Assembly (NCBI RefSeq): GCF_934294775.1
Contig: NZ_CAKRAH010000003.1
Location: 45,128-109,127 of the forward strand
Direction of reading: 5' to 3'
Source: an uncultured Dorea sp.
GTDB lineage: Bacteria; Bacillota; Clostridia; Lachnospirales; Lachnospiraceae
Length of the DNA: 64,000 bases
The translations under genes were made by a program, and so were the position numbers. Below, piece by piece: positions 15,394 through 24,497 of this stretch (positions are counted from its first letter, which is position 1; each line of letters starts with the position of its first letter). A model generated the notes under the pieces. That model saw nothing but the letters and a program-made list of their open reading frames with translations, was not told where the DNA came from and searched no databases.

Positions 15394-16702
15394 TATCCTC
15401 TTCCTCGTCTTCTCTTAATATATAAAGTCCCTGGATAATTGCAAACATGATCAGCGTACTGATCAGCGAACTTCCGCCATAACTTACCAGCGGAAGTGTA
15501 ACTCCCGTCGACGGGATGAATTTCGTAGCACCGCCAATGGTTAAAAACACCTGAAAGATATAACAGGTACCAAGTCCGAGTGCTACCATCTTATAAAACA
15601 TACTGCGAAGCTGCATTGCAATATTTAAAAACATTACATAACAGCTGACACAGATCAGGATCAGACACATTCCATAAATCAGTCCCATTTCTTCAGAAAT
15701 CGCTGAAAATATGAAGTCCTCTGCCGATACCGGTATGGTATCCGGCTGTCCCTGATAAAGGCCTACACCAAACCATCCACCGGTTCCGATGGCAAACAGT
15801 GACTGTGCCACCTGGTATCCACCGTTATTATAGGTTCCAAACGGATCTTTCCATACATTTACCCTCGTCTTAACATGTGTAAAAAGGTGATATGCAGCAA
15901 ATGCACCGACACTTCCCGCTCCTAATCCGGCAAGAATATAAAGCGGCTGATGCGTTGCCACATACAACATGACCAGGTATACCACAAAAATGATCAGCGC
16001 AGCACCAAGATCCTTGGATATAACCAGGATCAGTACATGAAATGCCGCCACAACCGTGGTAATGACAAGATCCCGGAATTCCGTAGACCGCTTGAAGCTT
16101 GATGCCACAAAAAATACGAATACAATCTTTACAAGCTCCGATGGCTGGATGTTAATACCTGCCACAGTAAATCCAAGCATCGCTCCATTTGAAACTTTTC
16201 CGACCACGACAACCGCAGCCAGTGATACGATTCCCAGCACCCCGTAGAAAATTCTCCATTCGGATAACAGCTTAAACTTTCTTATGATCACCGGGATTAC
16301 CATGCAAAGCACCAGTCCTCCCGCTGCGATCAGATACTGTTTTGCTGCTTTATCATAATTGAGTCTTGTAATCATGATAAACCCAATACTGAGTAACATA
16401 CACATATTATTTACAACAAGTCTCGACACTCTTGGATAAATGAACATATACAATACGATCGTTCCGCCAAGCAATGTCACCTGCATCAGGTATAATGCAA
16501 GAATCTTGATGTCCAGTTTCACCAGAAACATCACAAGAAATGCGGTCAGATGCATCACAAACATTAATACATTCTGTTTTTTCAGACACCTGTCCTTTTT
16601 ATCCGGGTCATAATATCCAAAAATACTGAAACAAAGGTACGTATACATTATGATCAGTACAATCATCAGATATTTTGACAGCTGTACAATTATATTTACC
16701 AA
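15230..16702 (-). CDS. FtsW/RodA/SpoVE (SEDS) peptidoglycan glycosyltransferase
   Basis: SEDS proteins polymerise lipid II with a cognate class B PBP. The 490-residue protein has about ten membrane segments plus the family signatures ISKDLGAALIIFVVYLVMLY (with the catalytic-type Asp), YQVAQSLFAIGTGGWFGVGL and STGVTLPLVSYGGSSLISTL. An extra charged cytosolic tail (about 430-490: EDEEEDIERKKKERLRAKRS) is encoded by DNA that also encodes the PBP N-terminus. Start is TTG at 16702 with AGGTG 5 nt upstream. I cannot assign FtsW versus RodA: gene order (SEDS followed by PBP) suits either, and no mreBCD or dcw genes are near. Confidence 0.92.
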   Translation of the reverse strand: MVNIIVQLSKYLMIVLIIMYTYLCFSIFGYYDPDKKDRCLKKQNVLMFVMHLTAFLVMFLVKLDIKILALYLMQVTLLGGTIVLYMFIYPRVSRLVVNNMCMLLSIGFIMITRLNYDKAAKQYLIAAGGLVLCMVIPVIIRKFKLLSEWRIFYGVLGIVSLAAVVVVGKVSNGAMLGFTVAGINIQPSELVKIVFVFFVASSFKRSTEFRDLVITTVVAAFHVLILVISKDLGAALIIFVVYLVMLYVATHQPLYILAGLGAGSVGAFAAYHLFTHVKTRVNVWKDPFGTYNNGGYQVAQSLFAIGTGGWFGVGLYQGQPDTIPVSAEDFIFSAISEEMGLIYGMCLILICVSCYVMFLNIAMQLRSMFYKMVALGLGTCYIFQVFLTIGGATKFIPSTGVTLPLVSYGGSSLISTLIMFAIIQGLYILREDEEEDIERKKKERLRAKRSGQEMEKRYRDAVYEPGREKRSETAGKEKEKGQARQKQRIR

Positions 16703-16710
16703 TTCGTCAC

Positions 16711-18909
16711 CTACTTTACTCCTCGTTTAAAATGTCCTCTTGTATAGTCTGAATTCAGCGGCTCTACGTCCTGATGTTTTATAAATGCCTGATTATAAAT
16801 CGTTATGATTTCTTTTACCTGGGATGCACTTTCTTCTGTAAAGTCCAGACGGATCTGCTCTGGATGTAAATCTTCTATCTCAGAAGCCCGGTCCGCCAGA
16901 AAAAGTGGTGCTGTGTTATACATTACATTATAACAGTCCCTACAGTTTCTTTTTACTGTAAATTTTTTCTGATACCGGTCGGTCAGTGTTATAATGCCGC
17001 CTTTTCCGTCGCATTTTTCTGCCGTTTTCTGAATACAGCCTGCACTGATCATCACCGGCTGGTATCCATATACGATCAGTGTCTGCCGGTCCAATCCAAG
17101 TCTTTCCAGTTCCCGGCTATTAAGCTCTACCGATGCCGTTGTCATCTGTATCTTCCGGCCCAGCACCTCTTCTTTCGCACGGCGGTTAAAGATATATACA
17201 TTATAATCGCTTCGGATTTCTTTCTGGTACTGATGACGCTCAAGCCACTCATAGGATTCCCAGTTGCGGATCAGAACTCCGTCATATTTTTCCTCTATCT
17301 GGTCATAGATTTTTTCATATCTTTTTATTGTCTTTTCTCTGAAAATGTATGGCATAGCCAGAAAATACTGAATCCCTTCACGACGTTCAAACGCCACCTG
17401 TTCCTCCAGGTAAATACAACGGATTCCCGAAGCAATTGCCGCTTCCAGCTGTGCTGAGGTCTGGACATATGCCGTTATGAATGCTGCCTTTTGCTGTGCC
17501 TGCTGATTTTCAAAGTCTGAATCATTGTCTCGAAATTCTGGTTCTAAGTCTTTTATCTCATACACTTCTGACTTCTGACAGATTGTGCTGCATTCTTCTG
17601 TATTATCTTTTTTATACTCATCTCTCCGGTATTGTTCCTGGATCTTTTCTTCTAACTTTTCCAGTCCATACCGCCTAAGTTCATTTAAAGCCTGCATCGG
17701 CATGAAGACATTTCCCCGTGTCTGGATATCCAGATGATCAAAGGTGAATTCTGTATTTCCTGTTTTTCTCATCTGTTTTTCAATACGGACCGGATCTAAC
17801 GGCTGATTCTTTGCCGCCTGTACTTCCTGCCCGGTACATTCCACGATAATATTCTGAAATGCTATTGTCAGTTTAGCACATTCACCCACAGAAAGTATTA
17901 ACTTCCCATTAATTTTTTCTTGTACTTTTATATCCTGCCATGTATTTTCTTCTTTTCCGTCCTTTTTATCTGCCTGCGGACGTTTTAAAGAAACCATATT
18001 CTTTCCATTGTGCTGATGATAATATCCTTCACAATAGCCTCTTCTCTGATACGTCGCCATAAGCTCTTTTTTATCCGCTTCTGATACATGATATGCTGAT
18101 TTTTTCTTTCCGTTTTTTATTATATCCAGATACAGATCTGCATATTTGCGGTACATGCGTACGACTGTATATACATATTCCGGCTGTTTCATTCTGCCTT
18201 CGATCTTGAATGAATCAATCCCTGCATCGATAAGCTCCGGCAGGATATCGATCGTACACAGGTCTTTCAGGCTCATGATATCCACCGCTTTTTTCTCATT
18301 CACCTGGTAAGGCAATCTGCACGGCTGGGCACACTGTCCACGGTTTCCGCTTCTGCCCCCGATCATACTGCTTAACAGACATTGACCGGAATAACAGTAG
18401 CAAAGCGCACCATGCACAAAACATTCCATCTCAAGTCCGGTTGTCTTTTTCATCTCTTCGATCTCTTCCAGTGATAATTCACGGGCCGGTACGACTCTTG
18501 TGATTCCGTATCGTTTTAAATATTCTGCTCCCAGCGTATTGGTAATCGTCATCTGGGTGCTTGCATGAACCGGCATCTCCGGGAAATGCTCTCTGATGTA
18601 GCTGATTGCTCCGATATCCTGTACGATCACACCATCCAGTCCGGCTTTATAATATGGAAGAAGATAATCATATAATTCATCCATTTCCCGGTCTTTTAAA
18701 AGTGTATTAACCGTCATGTAAATCTTTCTTCCATGTATATGCACATACTCAATTGCTTCGATCAGATCTTCCTCAGACAGGTTCTTCGCATAAGCTCTTG
18801 CGCCAAATTTTGTCCCGCCAAGGTACACCGCATCTGCACCCCCGGCAATGGCTGCATGCAGACTCTCCATCGATCCTGCCGGTGCCAGTATCTCTACATT
18901 TTTCTCCAT
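16711..18909 (-). CDS. U32 family protein with C-terminal DUF3656-like region
   Basis: This 732-residue protein has the peptidase U32 TIM-barrel-like domain: EILAPAGSMESLHAAIAGGA, a HASTQMTITN motif, and ECFVHGALCYCYSGQCLLSS followed by GGRSGNRGQCAQPCRLPY, whose cysteines match the Fe-S/U32 signature. A long C-terminal half (about 330-730) resembles the DUF3656 extension, with late cysteines (RNCRDCYNVMYN). Once called collagenases, U32 proteins of this class (RlhA, TrhP) are now linked to hydroxylation of rRNA or tRNA. Which RNA this acts on is not readable. It lies 8 bp upstream of the SEDS gene. Confidence 0.88.
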   Translation of the reverse strand: MEKNVEILAPAGSMESLHAAIAGGADAVYLGGTKFGARAYAKNLSEEDLIEAIEYVHIHGRKIYMTVNTLLKDREMDELYDYLLPYYKAGLDGVIVQDIGAISYIREHFPEMPVHASTQMTITNTLGAEYLKRYGITRVVPARELSLEEIEEMKKTTGLEMECFVHGALCYCYSGQCLLSSMIGGRSGNRGQCAQPCRLPYQVNEKKAVDIMSLKDLCTIDILPELIDAGIDSFKIEGRMKQPEYVYTVVRMYRKYADLYLDIIKNGKKKSAYHVSEADKKELMATYQRRGYCEGYYHQHNGKNMVSLKRPQADKKDGKEENTWQDIKVQEKINGKLILSVGECAKLTIAFQNIIVECTGQEVQAAKNQPLDPVRIEKQMRKTGNTEFTFDHLDIQTRGNVFMPMQALNELRRYGLEKLEEKIQEQYRRDEYKKDNTEECSTICQKSEVYEIKDLEPEFRDNDSDFENQQAQQKAAFITAYVQTSAQLEAAIASGIRCIYLEEQVAFERREGIQYFLAMPYIFREKTIKRYEKIYDQIEEKYDGVLIRNWESYEWLERHQYQKEIRSDYNVYIFNRRAKEEVLGRKIQMTTASVELNSRELERLGLDRQTLIVYGYQPVMISAGCIQKTAEKCDGKGGIITLTDRYQKKFTVKRNCRDCYNVMYNTAPLFLADRASEIEDLHPEQIRLDFTEESASQVKEIITIYNQAFIKHQDVEPLNSDYTRGHFKRGVK

Positions 18910-18996
18910 ATTTGTCTATCCATACTTCCTTTATATTTGTCCTGTATATGCAGGGAATCCTGCCATACATATCTTACCTATCCTGTATTGTAAAAA

Positions 18997-19016
18997 AGGC
19001 TGTCATATGACAGCCT
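18997..19016 (-). terminator. Intrinsic terminator of zapA
   Basis: AGGCTGTCATATGACAGCCT is a perfect 20-bp palindrome that includes the first bases of the zapA stop and is followed on the minus strand by TTTTTT. It separates zapA from the U32 gene. Confidence 0.85.
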
Positions 19017-19428
19017 AGTTTTTATTATTATTTTTAATCTCTGTTTCCAGCTGCACGATCTTCATCTGAAGTTCTTTGTTCTCTTCCTTCAGTTTGTCCA
19101 TCGCTTTTTCTGCATTTTCCAACTTAATCTGAACGGATATCAGTTCATGCTTTAAGTCATACATTTCTTTATCTTTTGCTTCGATATCACTTTCCAGTGT
19201 ACCGCCCTGTTTCTTTGCTTTGAAGTAATCGTCTGCAATATTCAGTGCAAGTAAAATACTTCTGGTCTCCGCACTTTGCTTGCGGTATCCCTCACTGCTG
19301 GTACACTCATCCAGCTTATGGTTCAGATATGTGGAAACCTTCTGCAGATAATCTTCACTTTCAAATCCGCTTAAGGTAAATACCTTGCCTCCTATTAATA
19401 CTTCTGTATAGTTTTTTGATGATGCCAT
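19015..19428 (-). CDS. zapA: Cell division protein ZapA
   Basis: ZapA binds and bundles FtsZ filaments at midcell. The 137-residue protein has the ZapA globular head (VLIGGKVFTLSGFESEDYLQ and TRSILLALNIADDYFKAKKQ) and a coiled coil (about 75-132, heptads rich in K, E, L). GAGGAGG lies 6 nt before the ATG. It has its own promoter (19466-19494) and terminator. Confidence 0.92.
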   Translation of the reverse strand: MASSKNYTEVLIGGKVFTLSGFESEDYLQKVSTYLNHKLDECTSSEGYRKQSAETRSILLALNIADDYFKAKKQGGTLESDIEAKDKEMYDLKHELISVQIKLENAEKAMDKLKEENKELQMKIVQLETEIKNNNKN

Positions 19429-19465
19429 AAGAAGCCTCCTCGAACTTTCATAATTTCTGATAACT

Positions 19466-19494
19466 ATTATAAACTAATCTGTAAGAAAAACCAA
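19466..19494 (-). promoter_or_regulatory. Sigma-A promoter of zapA
   Basis: On the minus strand TTGGTT (19489-19494), 17-bp spacer, TATAAT (19466-19471). The start is predicted about 30 bp upstream of the zapA SD. Confidence 0.75.
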
Positions 19495-19544
19495 CCTCTT
19501 TTATTCATTTTCATGAGAAATCGACAAAATCCACATCCACTGCT

Positions 19545-19594
19545 GCGTCATACGAAATTTTCAGTTCAGAAAATTCATACCCGTGAACAGTAAC
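19545..19594 (-). repeat. Dispersed intergenic repeat, copy 2
   Basis: Minus-strand copy of the block at 2435-2477: 19545-19587 reads TTCACGGGTATGAATTTTCT onward with only a few differences. GTGAACAGTAAC (19583-19594) is the complement of the 12-mer at 1461-1472. The copy sits 7 bp beyond the ruvB stop. Confidence 0.65.
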
Positions 19595-19601
19595 AATCTG
19601 A

Positions 19602-20594
19602 TTACAAACTAATTCCCAGATGTGCATATGCCGCATCTGTCACGACACGTCCTCTTGGTGTCCGCTGTATGAATCCATTCTTGATCAGGTATGGTTCATA
19701 TACATCTTCGATCGTACCGGAATCTTCTCCGATTGCAGCCGCTAAAGTATCCAGCCCCACCGGTCCTCCCTGGAATTTTTCAATCATTGTAAGAAGGAGT
19801 CCCCTGTCTGTCTGATCCAGTCCTTCTTTATCAACGTCCAGAAGATCCAGCGCATAATTGGCAACGTCTTCTGTGATATACCCGTCATATTTAACCTGTG
19901 CAAAATCTCTTACGCGCTTCAAAAGCCTGTTCGCAAGACGCGGTGTCCCTCTGGATCTTCTTGCCAGCGCATAGGCACCCTTTTCATCAATGCCTACTTC
20001 CAGTACTTTCGCCGACCGCATGATAATCGTCTTCAGTTCTTCGATGGTATAGAATTCCAGACGGTTTACCACTCCAAAGCGATCTCTTAGCGGTGCTGTC
20101 AGCATCCCTGCCCTGGTGGTTGCTCCTACCAGTGTAAACTTCGGAAGGTCCAGACGGATCGATCTTGCTGATGCACCTTTTCCGATCATAATGTCAATCG
20201 CATAATCTTCCATTGCCGGATACAAGACCTCTTCTACCTGACGGTTCAGACGATGGATCTCATCTACAAAAAGGACATCTCCTTCCTGCAGATTATTAAG
20301 AATCGCTGCCATCTCTCCTGGTTTCTCGATTGCAGGACCCGATGTGATCTTGATATTTACATTCATTTCATTTGCAATAATTCCGGCAAGTGTCGTCTTT
20401 CCAAGTCCCGGCGGACCATAAAACAGCACATGATCCAGTGCCTCATTACGCGCCTTTGCCGCTTCAATATATATTTTTAATGTTTCTTTCGCCTTTTCCT
20501 GTCCAATATAATCATCCAGGAGCTGCGGCCTTAAATGATTTTCAATCTTAATATCTTCTTCCAGATTTTCCGTTGTGATAATTCTTCTGCTCAT
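19602..20594 (-). CDS. ruvB: Holliday junction branch-migration helicase RuvB
   Basis: RuvB is the hexameric AAA+ motor that, with RuvA, drives branch migration of Holliday junctions. The 330-residue protein has Walker A GPPGLGKTTLAG, Walker B DEIHRL, sensor 1 GATTRAGML, arginine-finger segment APLRDRFGV, and the C-terminal winged helix ending IQRTPRGRVVTDAAYAHLG. It begins 16 bp after ruvA. No ruvC is present, as usual in Firmicutes. Confidence 0.97.
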   Translation of the reverse strand: MSRRIITTENLEEDIKIENHLRPQLLDDYIGQEKAKETLKIYIEAAKARNEALDHVLFYGPPGLGKTTLAGIIANEMNVNIKITSGPAIEKPGEMAAILNNLQEGDVLFVDEIHRLNRQVEEVLYPAMEDYAIDIMIGKGASARSIRLDLPKFTLVGATTRAGMLTAPLRDRFGVVNRLEFYTIEELKTIIMRSAKVLEVGIDEKGAYALARRSRGTPRLANRLLKRVRDFAQVKYDGYITEDVANYALDLLDVDKEGLDQTDRGLLLTMIEKFQGGPVGLDTLAAAIGEDSGTIEDVYEPYLIKNGFIQRTPRGRVVTDAAYAHLGISL

Positions 20595-20610
20595 CTGTCT
20601 TCTTCATCAC

Positions 20611-21228
20611 CTATATCATATATTTGAGTGCCTGCCGCAGAACATCTTCGACATTCATCCCGTCTGTAACTTCTACCTGACGCACTGCCTTTAACGCTTC
20701 TGTGTTGCCGTATCCCAATGCCACCAGTGCCTGTACTGCTTCACTGGTCATTGCATTTGCAGATGCATCTGCTATTCCATCTGAAGATACCACGGATGAT
20801 TCTCCGGCATGTTCCAGTGCATCTTCAAGCTTTAATTTGTCTTTTAATTCCAGTATCAGCTTTTCTGCCGTCTTCTTCCCGATTCCCGGTGCTGCCTGGA
20901 TTGCCTTTACATCATTGGATGCAACCGCAAATCTCAAATCATCCGGTGTCAGTGCTGATAATATGCCAAGACTGCCCTTTGGTCCGATTCCACTTACACC
21001 GATCAAAAGCTTAAACACTCTAAGCTCGTCCGCAGTAAGGAAACCATATAACTGCATCAGATCTTCTTTTACGTGCATATATGTATGCACTTTTACTTCT
21101 TTTCCAATTCCAGGAAGTCTTCCCATGGCAGTTCCCGACATATAGATTCCATATCCGATACCGCCTACATCTACAATAATACGATCTTCCTCCATCCCTT
21201 CCAGGATTCCCCGTACATATGCTATCAT
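20611..21228 (-). CDS. ruvA: Holliday junction DNA-binding protein RuvA
   Basis: RuvA tetramers hold the four-way junction for RuvB. The 205-residue protein shows the OB domain (MIAYVRGILEGMEEDRIIVD), the acidic-pin/HhH region (LLIGVSGIGPKGSLGILSAL and AAPGIGKKTAEKLILELKDK), a flexible linker, and the C-terminal RuvB-binding UBA-like domain (AVQALVALGYGNTEALKAVR). First gene of a ruvAB pair. Upstream lie two membrane-protein genes 43 bp away. Confidence 0.96.
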   Translation of the reverse strand: MIAYVRGILEGMEEDRIIVDVGGIGYGIYMSGTAMGRLPGIGKEVKVHTYMHVKEDLMQLYGFLTADELRVFKLLIGVSGIGPKGSLGILSALTPDDLRFAVASNDVKAIQAAPGIGKKTAEKLILELKDKLKLEDALEHAGESSVVSSDGIADASANAMTSEAVQALVALGYGNTEALKAVRQVEVTDGMNVEDVLRQALKYMI

Positions 21229-21270
21229 ATTCTCTTATCTGCTCCATTTCTACGCATTTCCACAATCTTC

Positions 21271-21765
21271 TTATAGCTGAATGTTCTTTAATCGTTTTAA
21301 CATTTCTGCCGAAACAATTCCTATCAACAGTCCTGTCAGCAGTCCGGCTATCAAAAGTACCGGAAAATAATATCCAACGCTAAATGTCTCTACTACCAGC
21401 ATCGCAACGATCAGCTGTCCCACATTATGGAACACACCACCAGCCACGCTGATTCCCAGTACACTAAAACCACCCTTTTTCTTCAGAAGTGCCATCACTG
21501 TCAGACTCAAAAGTCCTCCTGCAAGGCTGTAAATAATACTGAAATAATTGCCAAATATAAATCCTGACAACAACACCCTGACAACCGACAGAAGATATGC
21601 CTCGGATACTTTCATCTTATATAACGCAATAACGATCACCAGATTGGCCAGTCCAAGCTTCACACCCGGAATTCCGAAATTAATCGGAATCAATGTCTCT
21701 ACATAACTGAATATCAAAGCCAGTGCTGTAAACACGCCAAAATACGCTACTCTGTTCTTCTTCAC
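21271..21765 (-). CDS. Gx transporter family membrane protein (heptaprenyl diphosphate synthase component I-like)
   Basis: A 164-residue integral membrane protein with about five segments. Features such as TLIPINFGIPGVKLGLANLV and FGNYFSIIYSLAGGLLSL match the family labelled Hpre_diP_synt_I or Gx transporter. Despite the old name, these proteins look like ECF-type substrate-binding components rather than prenyltransferases; the substrate is unknown. GTG start with AGGAGG 5 nt upstream; the SD overlaps the stop of the preceding NusG-II gene, so they are translationally coupled. Confidence 0.82.
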   Translation of the reverse strand: MKKNRVAYFGVFTALALIFSYVETLIPINFGIPGVKLGLANLVIVIALYKMKVSEAYLLSVVRVLLSGFIFGNYFSIIYSLAGGLLSLTVMALLKKKGGFSVLGISVAGGVFHNVGQLIVAMLVVETFSVGYYFPVLLIAGLLTGLLIGIVSAEMLKRLKNIQL

Positions 21766-21774
21766 ATTTTCCTC

Positions 21775-22134
21775 CTAATTTGCCACCGCATCAAATTCAC
21801 TCGTCTCACCATTTTCCACTTCTACTACAACCTTATTCGGCAGACAGATGATGCTTTCATGATTCTTTGATGCTTCTTTCTGATGTACACACAGCTGATC
21901 CGGACAATCTGCATCGATCATTTTCGCTTTTCCATTTTTGATTCTAAGCTGATTGGTTCCGCCATTAATCTCTATCGTCTGATCCTTATCAAGTGAATAG
22001 GTTCCGGTCACCTTCCCATCTACCTTCACTTTTACCACATTGCCGCCATTTCCACCGATAAACTGATGTCCCAGGTAAGCGGCTGCTGCAACCACAAGGA
22101 TAAGCAGGATAAGAATTCCATCTTTTTTCTTCAT
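21775..22134 (-). CDS. NusG domain II-containing exported protein
   Basis: A 119-residue protein with an N-terminal membrane anchor or signal (DGILILLILVVAAAAYLGHQ) and an extracytoplasmic NusG-II-like domain: VKVKVDGKVTGTYSLDKDQT, then a Cys pair in DADCPDQLCVHQ and another Cys in ICLPNKVVVEV. The family usually sits next to Gx transporter genes and sometimes ApbE or Rnf genes; all are nearby here. Role is unknown; conserved cysteines outside the membrane suggest a redox or metal function (inference). Confidence 0.82.
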   Translation of the reverse strand: MKKKDGILILLILVVAAAAYLGHQFIGGNGGNVVKVKVDGKVTGTYSLDKDQTIEINGGTNQLRIKNGKAKMIDADCPDQLCVHQKEASKNHESIICLPNKVVVEVENGETSEFDAVAN

Positions 22135-22154
22135 ATTTTCTCCTTATCTTCAGT

Positions 22155-22267
22155 CAGGAACATCTGAAAGCGTGTCTTAAAAATGAATGCATTTTTCAGA
22201 TACACTCTGACATTCCTGGATAAAAATATGCCATCGGATTATTAAACTCTGCACATCCCGTTGGCAT
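22155..22267. other. Nested hairpins in the divergent spacer before apbE
   Basis: First hairpin: CAGGAA (22155-22160)/TTCCTG (22213-22218), inside it ATCTGA (22162-22167)/TCAGAT (22196-22201), and inside that AAAAATG (22179-22185)/CATTTTT (22190-22196). Second hairpin: ATGCCA.CGG (22228-22237)/CCG.TGGCAT (22258-22267). They precede the NusG-II operon on the minus strand and could be leader structures or a repeat relic. I do not recognise a riboswitch class. Confidence 0.45.
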
Positions 22268-22326
22268 CTCGGTACTATTCTAGCACAACCACCTCAACCG
22301 TTCAACAAAAAAGAAAATATGTTTGG

Positions 22327-22355
22327 TTTTCATCTGCATTTTTTCATGCTATACT
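22327..22355 (+). promoter_or_regulatory. Probable sigma-A promoter of apbE
   Basis: TTTTCA (22327-22332), 17-bp spacer, TATACT (22350-22355). The start would be about 42 bp upstream of the apbE ATG. Confidence 0.55.
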
Positions 22356-22404
22356 ACATGATGTATAAAATAACTGATACAATTTAATCAATACGAGGAT
22401 TCTT

Positions 22405-23391
22405 ATGAAATGTAAAAAATTATTAACACTAATCACAGCCGCTACACTCTGTTTATCCGGCTGTTCCGGTATATCCAGACACGCTCAGGCAAATCAGGAT
22501 CTTTCCTATACCGACATGCTTTTTGACACGGTAATCAAGATCCAGATCCTTGACTCTGCTGACCAGAATATACTGGACGGACTAAAAAAACTTTGTCAGA
22601 AATATGACACCATGTTTTCTACTACCAATGAAGACAGCGACCTATATAAACTAAATCACGCAGGCGGTGCGCCGGTGACCGTTTCCGATGAGACGGCAGA
22701 TCTGATCCAGGAAGGGATTCATTACAGTGAATTATCGAATGGTGCCTTTGACATCACGATTGAGCCAGTCTCCTCTCTCTGGGATTTTAAGTCGGAATCT
22801 CCTGAGGTGCCATCTTCCGAAGCCATCGCTGAAGCAGTCAGTCATGTAGATTATACCGGAATCTCTCTGGATGGGAATACAGTCTCCCTTGCAGATCCCA
22901 ATGCCGGCATTGACCTTGGTGCCATCGCCAAAGGATATATTGCTGACCAGGTCAAAACCTATCTAAAAGGCCAGGGTGTCCGACACGCCATCATTAACCT
23001 CGGGGGAAATGTCGATGTCATCGGCACAAAACTGGATGGCAGCAAGTACAACATCGGTATCCAGAAACCATTTGACGAAACCGGCGAGGCTATCACTTCT
23101 GTAAAATTAAAAGATCAGACCGTTGTTACCTCCGGTATCTACGAGCGCTACTTTAAAAAAGACGGCAAACTCTATCACCACATCCTGGATCCCAAAACCG
23201 GATATCCATGTGACAACAATCTATACAGCGTATCCATCATCACCGATTCTTCTACAGAAGCGGATGCACTTAGTACGACTTGTTTTTTACTTGGGTATGA
23301 AAAAGGGATGAAATTGATCAATGAGATGGATGGGGTTGAGGCTATCTTTATTACGGATGATGAGGAGGTGCATCGGTCGAAAGGGATTTGA
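22405..23391 (+). CDS. apbE: FAD:protein FMN transferase lipoprotein (ApbE)
   Basis: ApbE transfers FMN from FAD onto a threonine of extracytoplasmic flavoproteins, notably RnfG and RnfD (or NqrB/C). The 328-residue protein is a lipoprotein (LSGC, Cys20). The catalytic domain shows YTDMLFDTVIKIQI, FDITIEPVSSLWDF, GIDLGAIAKGYIAD, INLGGNVDVIG and HHILDPKTGYPC. Its likely targets are encoded about 3.2-5 kb downstream on the opposite strand (rnfG, rnfD), both with SGAT/TGAT-type acceptor motifs. It is a single-gene unit with its own promoter. Confidence 0.94.
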   Translation: MKCKKLLTLITAATLCLSGCSGISRHAQANQDLSYTDMLFDTVIKIQILDSADQNILDGLKKLCQKYDTMFSTTNEDSDLYKLNHAGGAPVTVSDETADLIQEGIHYSELSNGAFDITIEPVSSLWDFKSESPEVPSSEAIAEAVSHVDYTGISLDGNTVSLADPNAGIDLGAIAKGYIADQVKTYLKGQGVRHAIINLGGNVDVIGTKLDGSKYNIGIQKPFDETGEAITSVKLKDQTVVTSGIYERYFKKDGKLYHHILDPKTGYPCDNNLYSVSIITDSSTEADALSTTCFLLGYEKGMKLINEMDGVEAIFITDDEEVHRSKGI

Positions 23392-23436
23392 TGTTTCATT
23401 CATCCCTTTGGATACCCGTACCTTCATAAAAAGCAA
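23380..23436. repeat. Half copy of the GTTTCATTCA element after apbE
   Basis: 23393-23436 (GTTTCATTCATCCCTTTGGA onward, through ACCTTCATAAAAAGCAA) repeats the left half of the element at 4445-4490. AAAGGGAT (23380-23387) and ATCCCTTT (23402-23409) form a hairpin across the apbE stop. As at 4445, it lies between two convergent genes. Confidence 0.65.
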
Positions 23437-23437
23437 T

Positions 23438-23836
23438 TTAGTAATATATCACCGTCCGCGTCAAAACCGATCCAAACAACAGGAAAAATACCAGATAAAT
23501 AACCAACAGTACTCCAAATATAATCAACTGTGCCCTGCAGAAGTTCCTGCGGTTGATATTTTCTTTGTCTCCGAAGGCCCATACAAAATACATTACAATT
23601 CCCACACAAGGAATCATCAATACCACCCGTGTCAGCACCCAGTCTTTTAAATCCATTGGGGATGTTTCGTTCTGGGAATTTTGTTCTGGATAATCCTGTG
23701 TATTTCTTTGGTTCTCTTCATAATGATTGTCATGGTATGCAAATTTGTTTTCTGATTCGTCAGGCTGTGTATCATTAGCCGCTTCTTCACCTGCCTCTAT
23801 CATATCATCGACATTTTTATTATTATATTCATCCAC
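23438..23836 (-). CDS. Hypothetical two-pass membrane protein with polar N-terminus
   Basis: 132 residues: a polar, Asn/Glu/Asp-rich N-terminal tail (1-62) likely disordered, then two membrane segments (about 67-88 and 101-124) flanking GDKENINRRNFCRA. The C-terminal module (LKDWVLTRVVLMIPCVGIVM, FVWAFG, NRRNFCRAQLI) recurs in small Firmicute membrane proteins of unknown function. It lies 111 bp downstream of a DUF2752 gene on the same strand. Confidence 0.72.
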   Translation of the reverse strand: MDEYNNKNVDDMIEAGEEAANDTQPDESENKFAYHDNHYEENQRNTQDYPEQNSQNETSPMDLKDWVLTRVVLMIPCVGIVMYFVWAFGDKENINRRNFCRAQLIIFGVLLVIYLVFFLLFGSVLTRTVIYY

Positions 23837-23947
23837 CGGCTGTTTCCTCCTTCGTCAGTAATCCATCCTATCTTATCATTTTACAACGCCAAATGCAACG
23901 GTCACTCTTTTTCACTCTTTTCTCCTTTTTTCGAAATAATATCCGTC

Positions 23948-24406
23948 TCACCTCTTTACAAGACCAAATGTAATAGCTGTCATTCTTATAAGATTATCCG
24001 GATTATAAGTCATCGGCGGCACTTGGGGATAGAAACGATACATACGCCATACATAAAACACAAGCATCCATATTATCGTTACTATTAAGATTGCCTTCTC
24101 TGGATTCCTATTCTTTTTCTGACAGATATAACGGTTCCATCCAAATATGAATGCCAGAATCAGGAACACATATATAAAAGGATGCATCTCCCACGCACCT
24201 TTAAAATCCAAGCGAAGCAGGCACAGCCCTGCTCTGGTAAGCCCGCATGCCGGACATGGGAATCCCGTAAGCCATGTAAGCGGACATACACTGTGCAGTA
24301 TTTTATTTCCGAATACAAAATAGGCGATTATTATCATAATCGCCCATCTTGCATTCTTTATATCATTTTTCAATAATACAAATCCATTTTTTAATATTTT
24401 GTTCAT
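23948..24406 (-). CDS. DUF2752 membrane protein
   Basis: A 152-residue membrane protein with the DUF2752 signature FPCPACGLTRAGLCLLRLDF (CPxCGxTR) just after the first membrane segment, and three or four segments in all. The frame continues upstream to a TTG at 24427; I chose the ATG at 24406 (MNKILKNGFVLL). Function is unknown; the CxxC pair suggests a metal or disulfide site. It lies 90 bp beyond rnfB, possibly as the tail of that transcript, and is followed by another small membrane protein. Confidence 0.82.
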   Translation of the reverse strand: MNKILKNGFVLLKNDIKNARWAIMIIIAYFVFGNKILHSVCPLTWLTGFPCPACGLTRAGLCLLRLDFKGAWEMHPFIYVFLILAFIFGWNRYICQKKNRNPEKAILIVTIIWMLVFYVWRMYRFYPQVPPMTYNPDNLIRMTAITFGLVKR

Positions 24407-24497
24407 TCCGTTATCTTTCTTAAGCAATTCTTTTTGCAGAATGCTTTTTGAAATACATACTTTCGAAATTACCTTTTTAATAATTGTAAATCTGTCT

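Noticed and set aside
22135..22404. FMN riboswitch before apbE
   Set aside because: The hairpins there lack the conserved FMN (RFN) motifs and lie mainly on the side of the opposite-strand operon.
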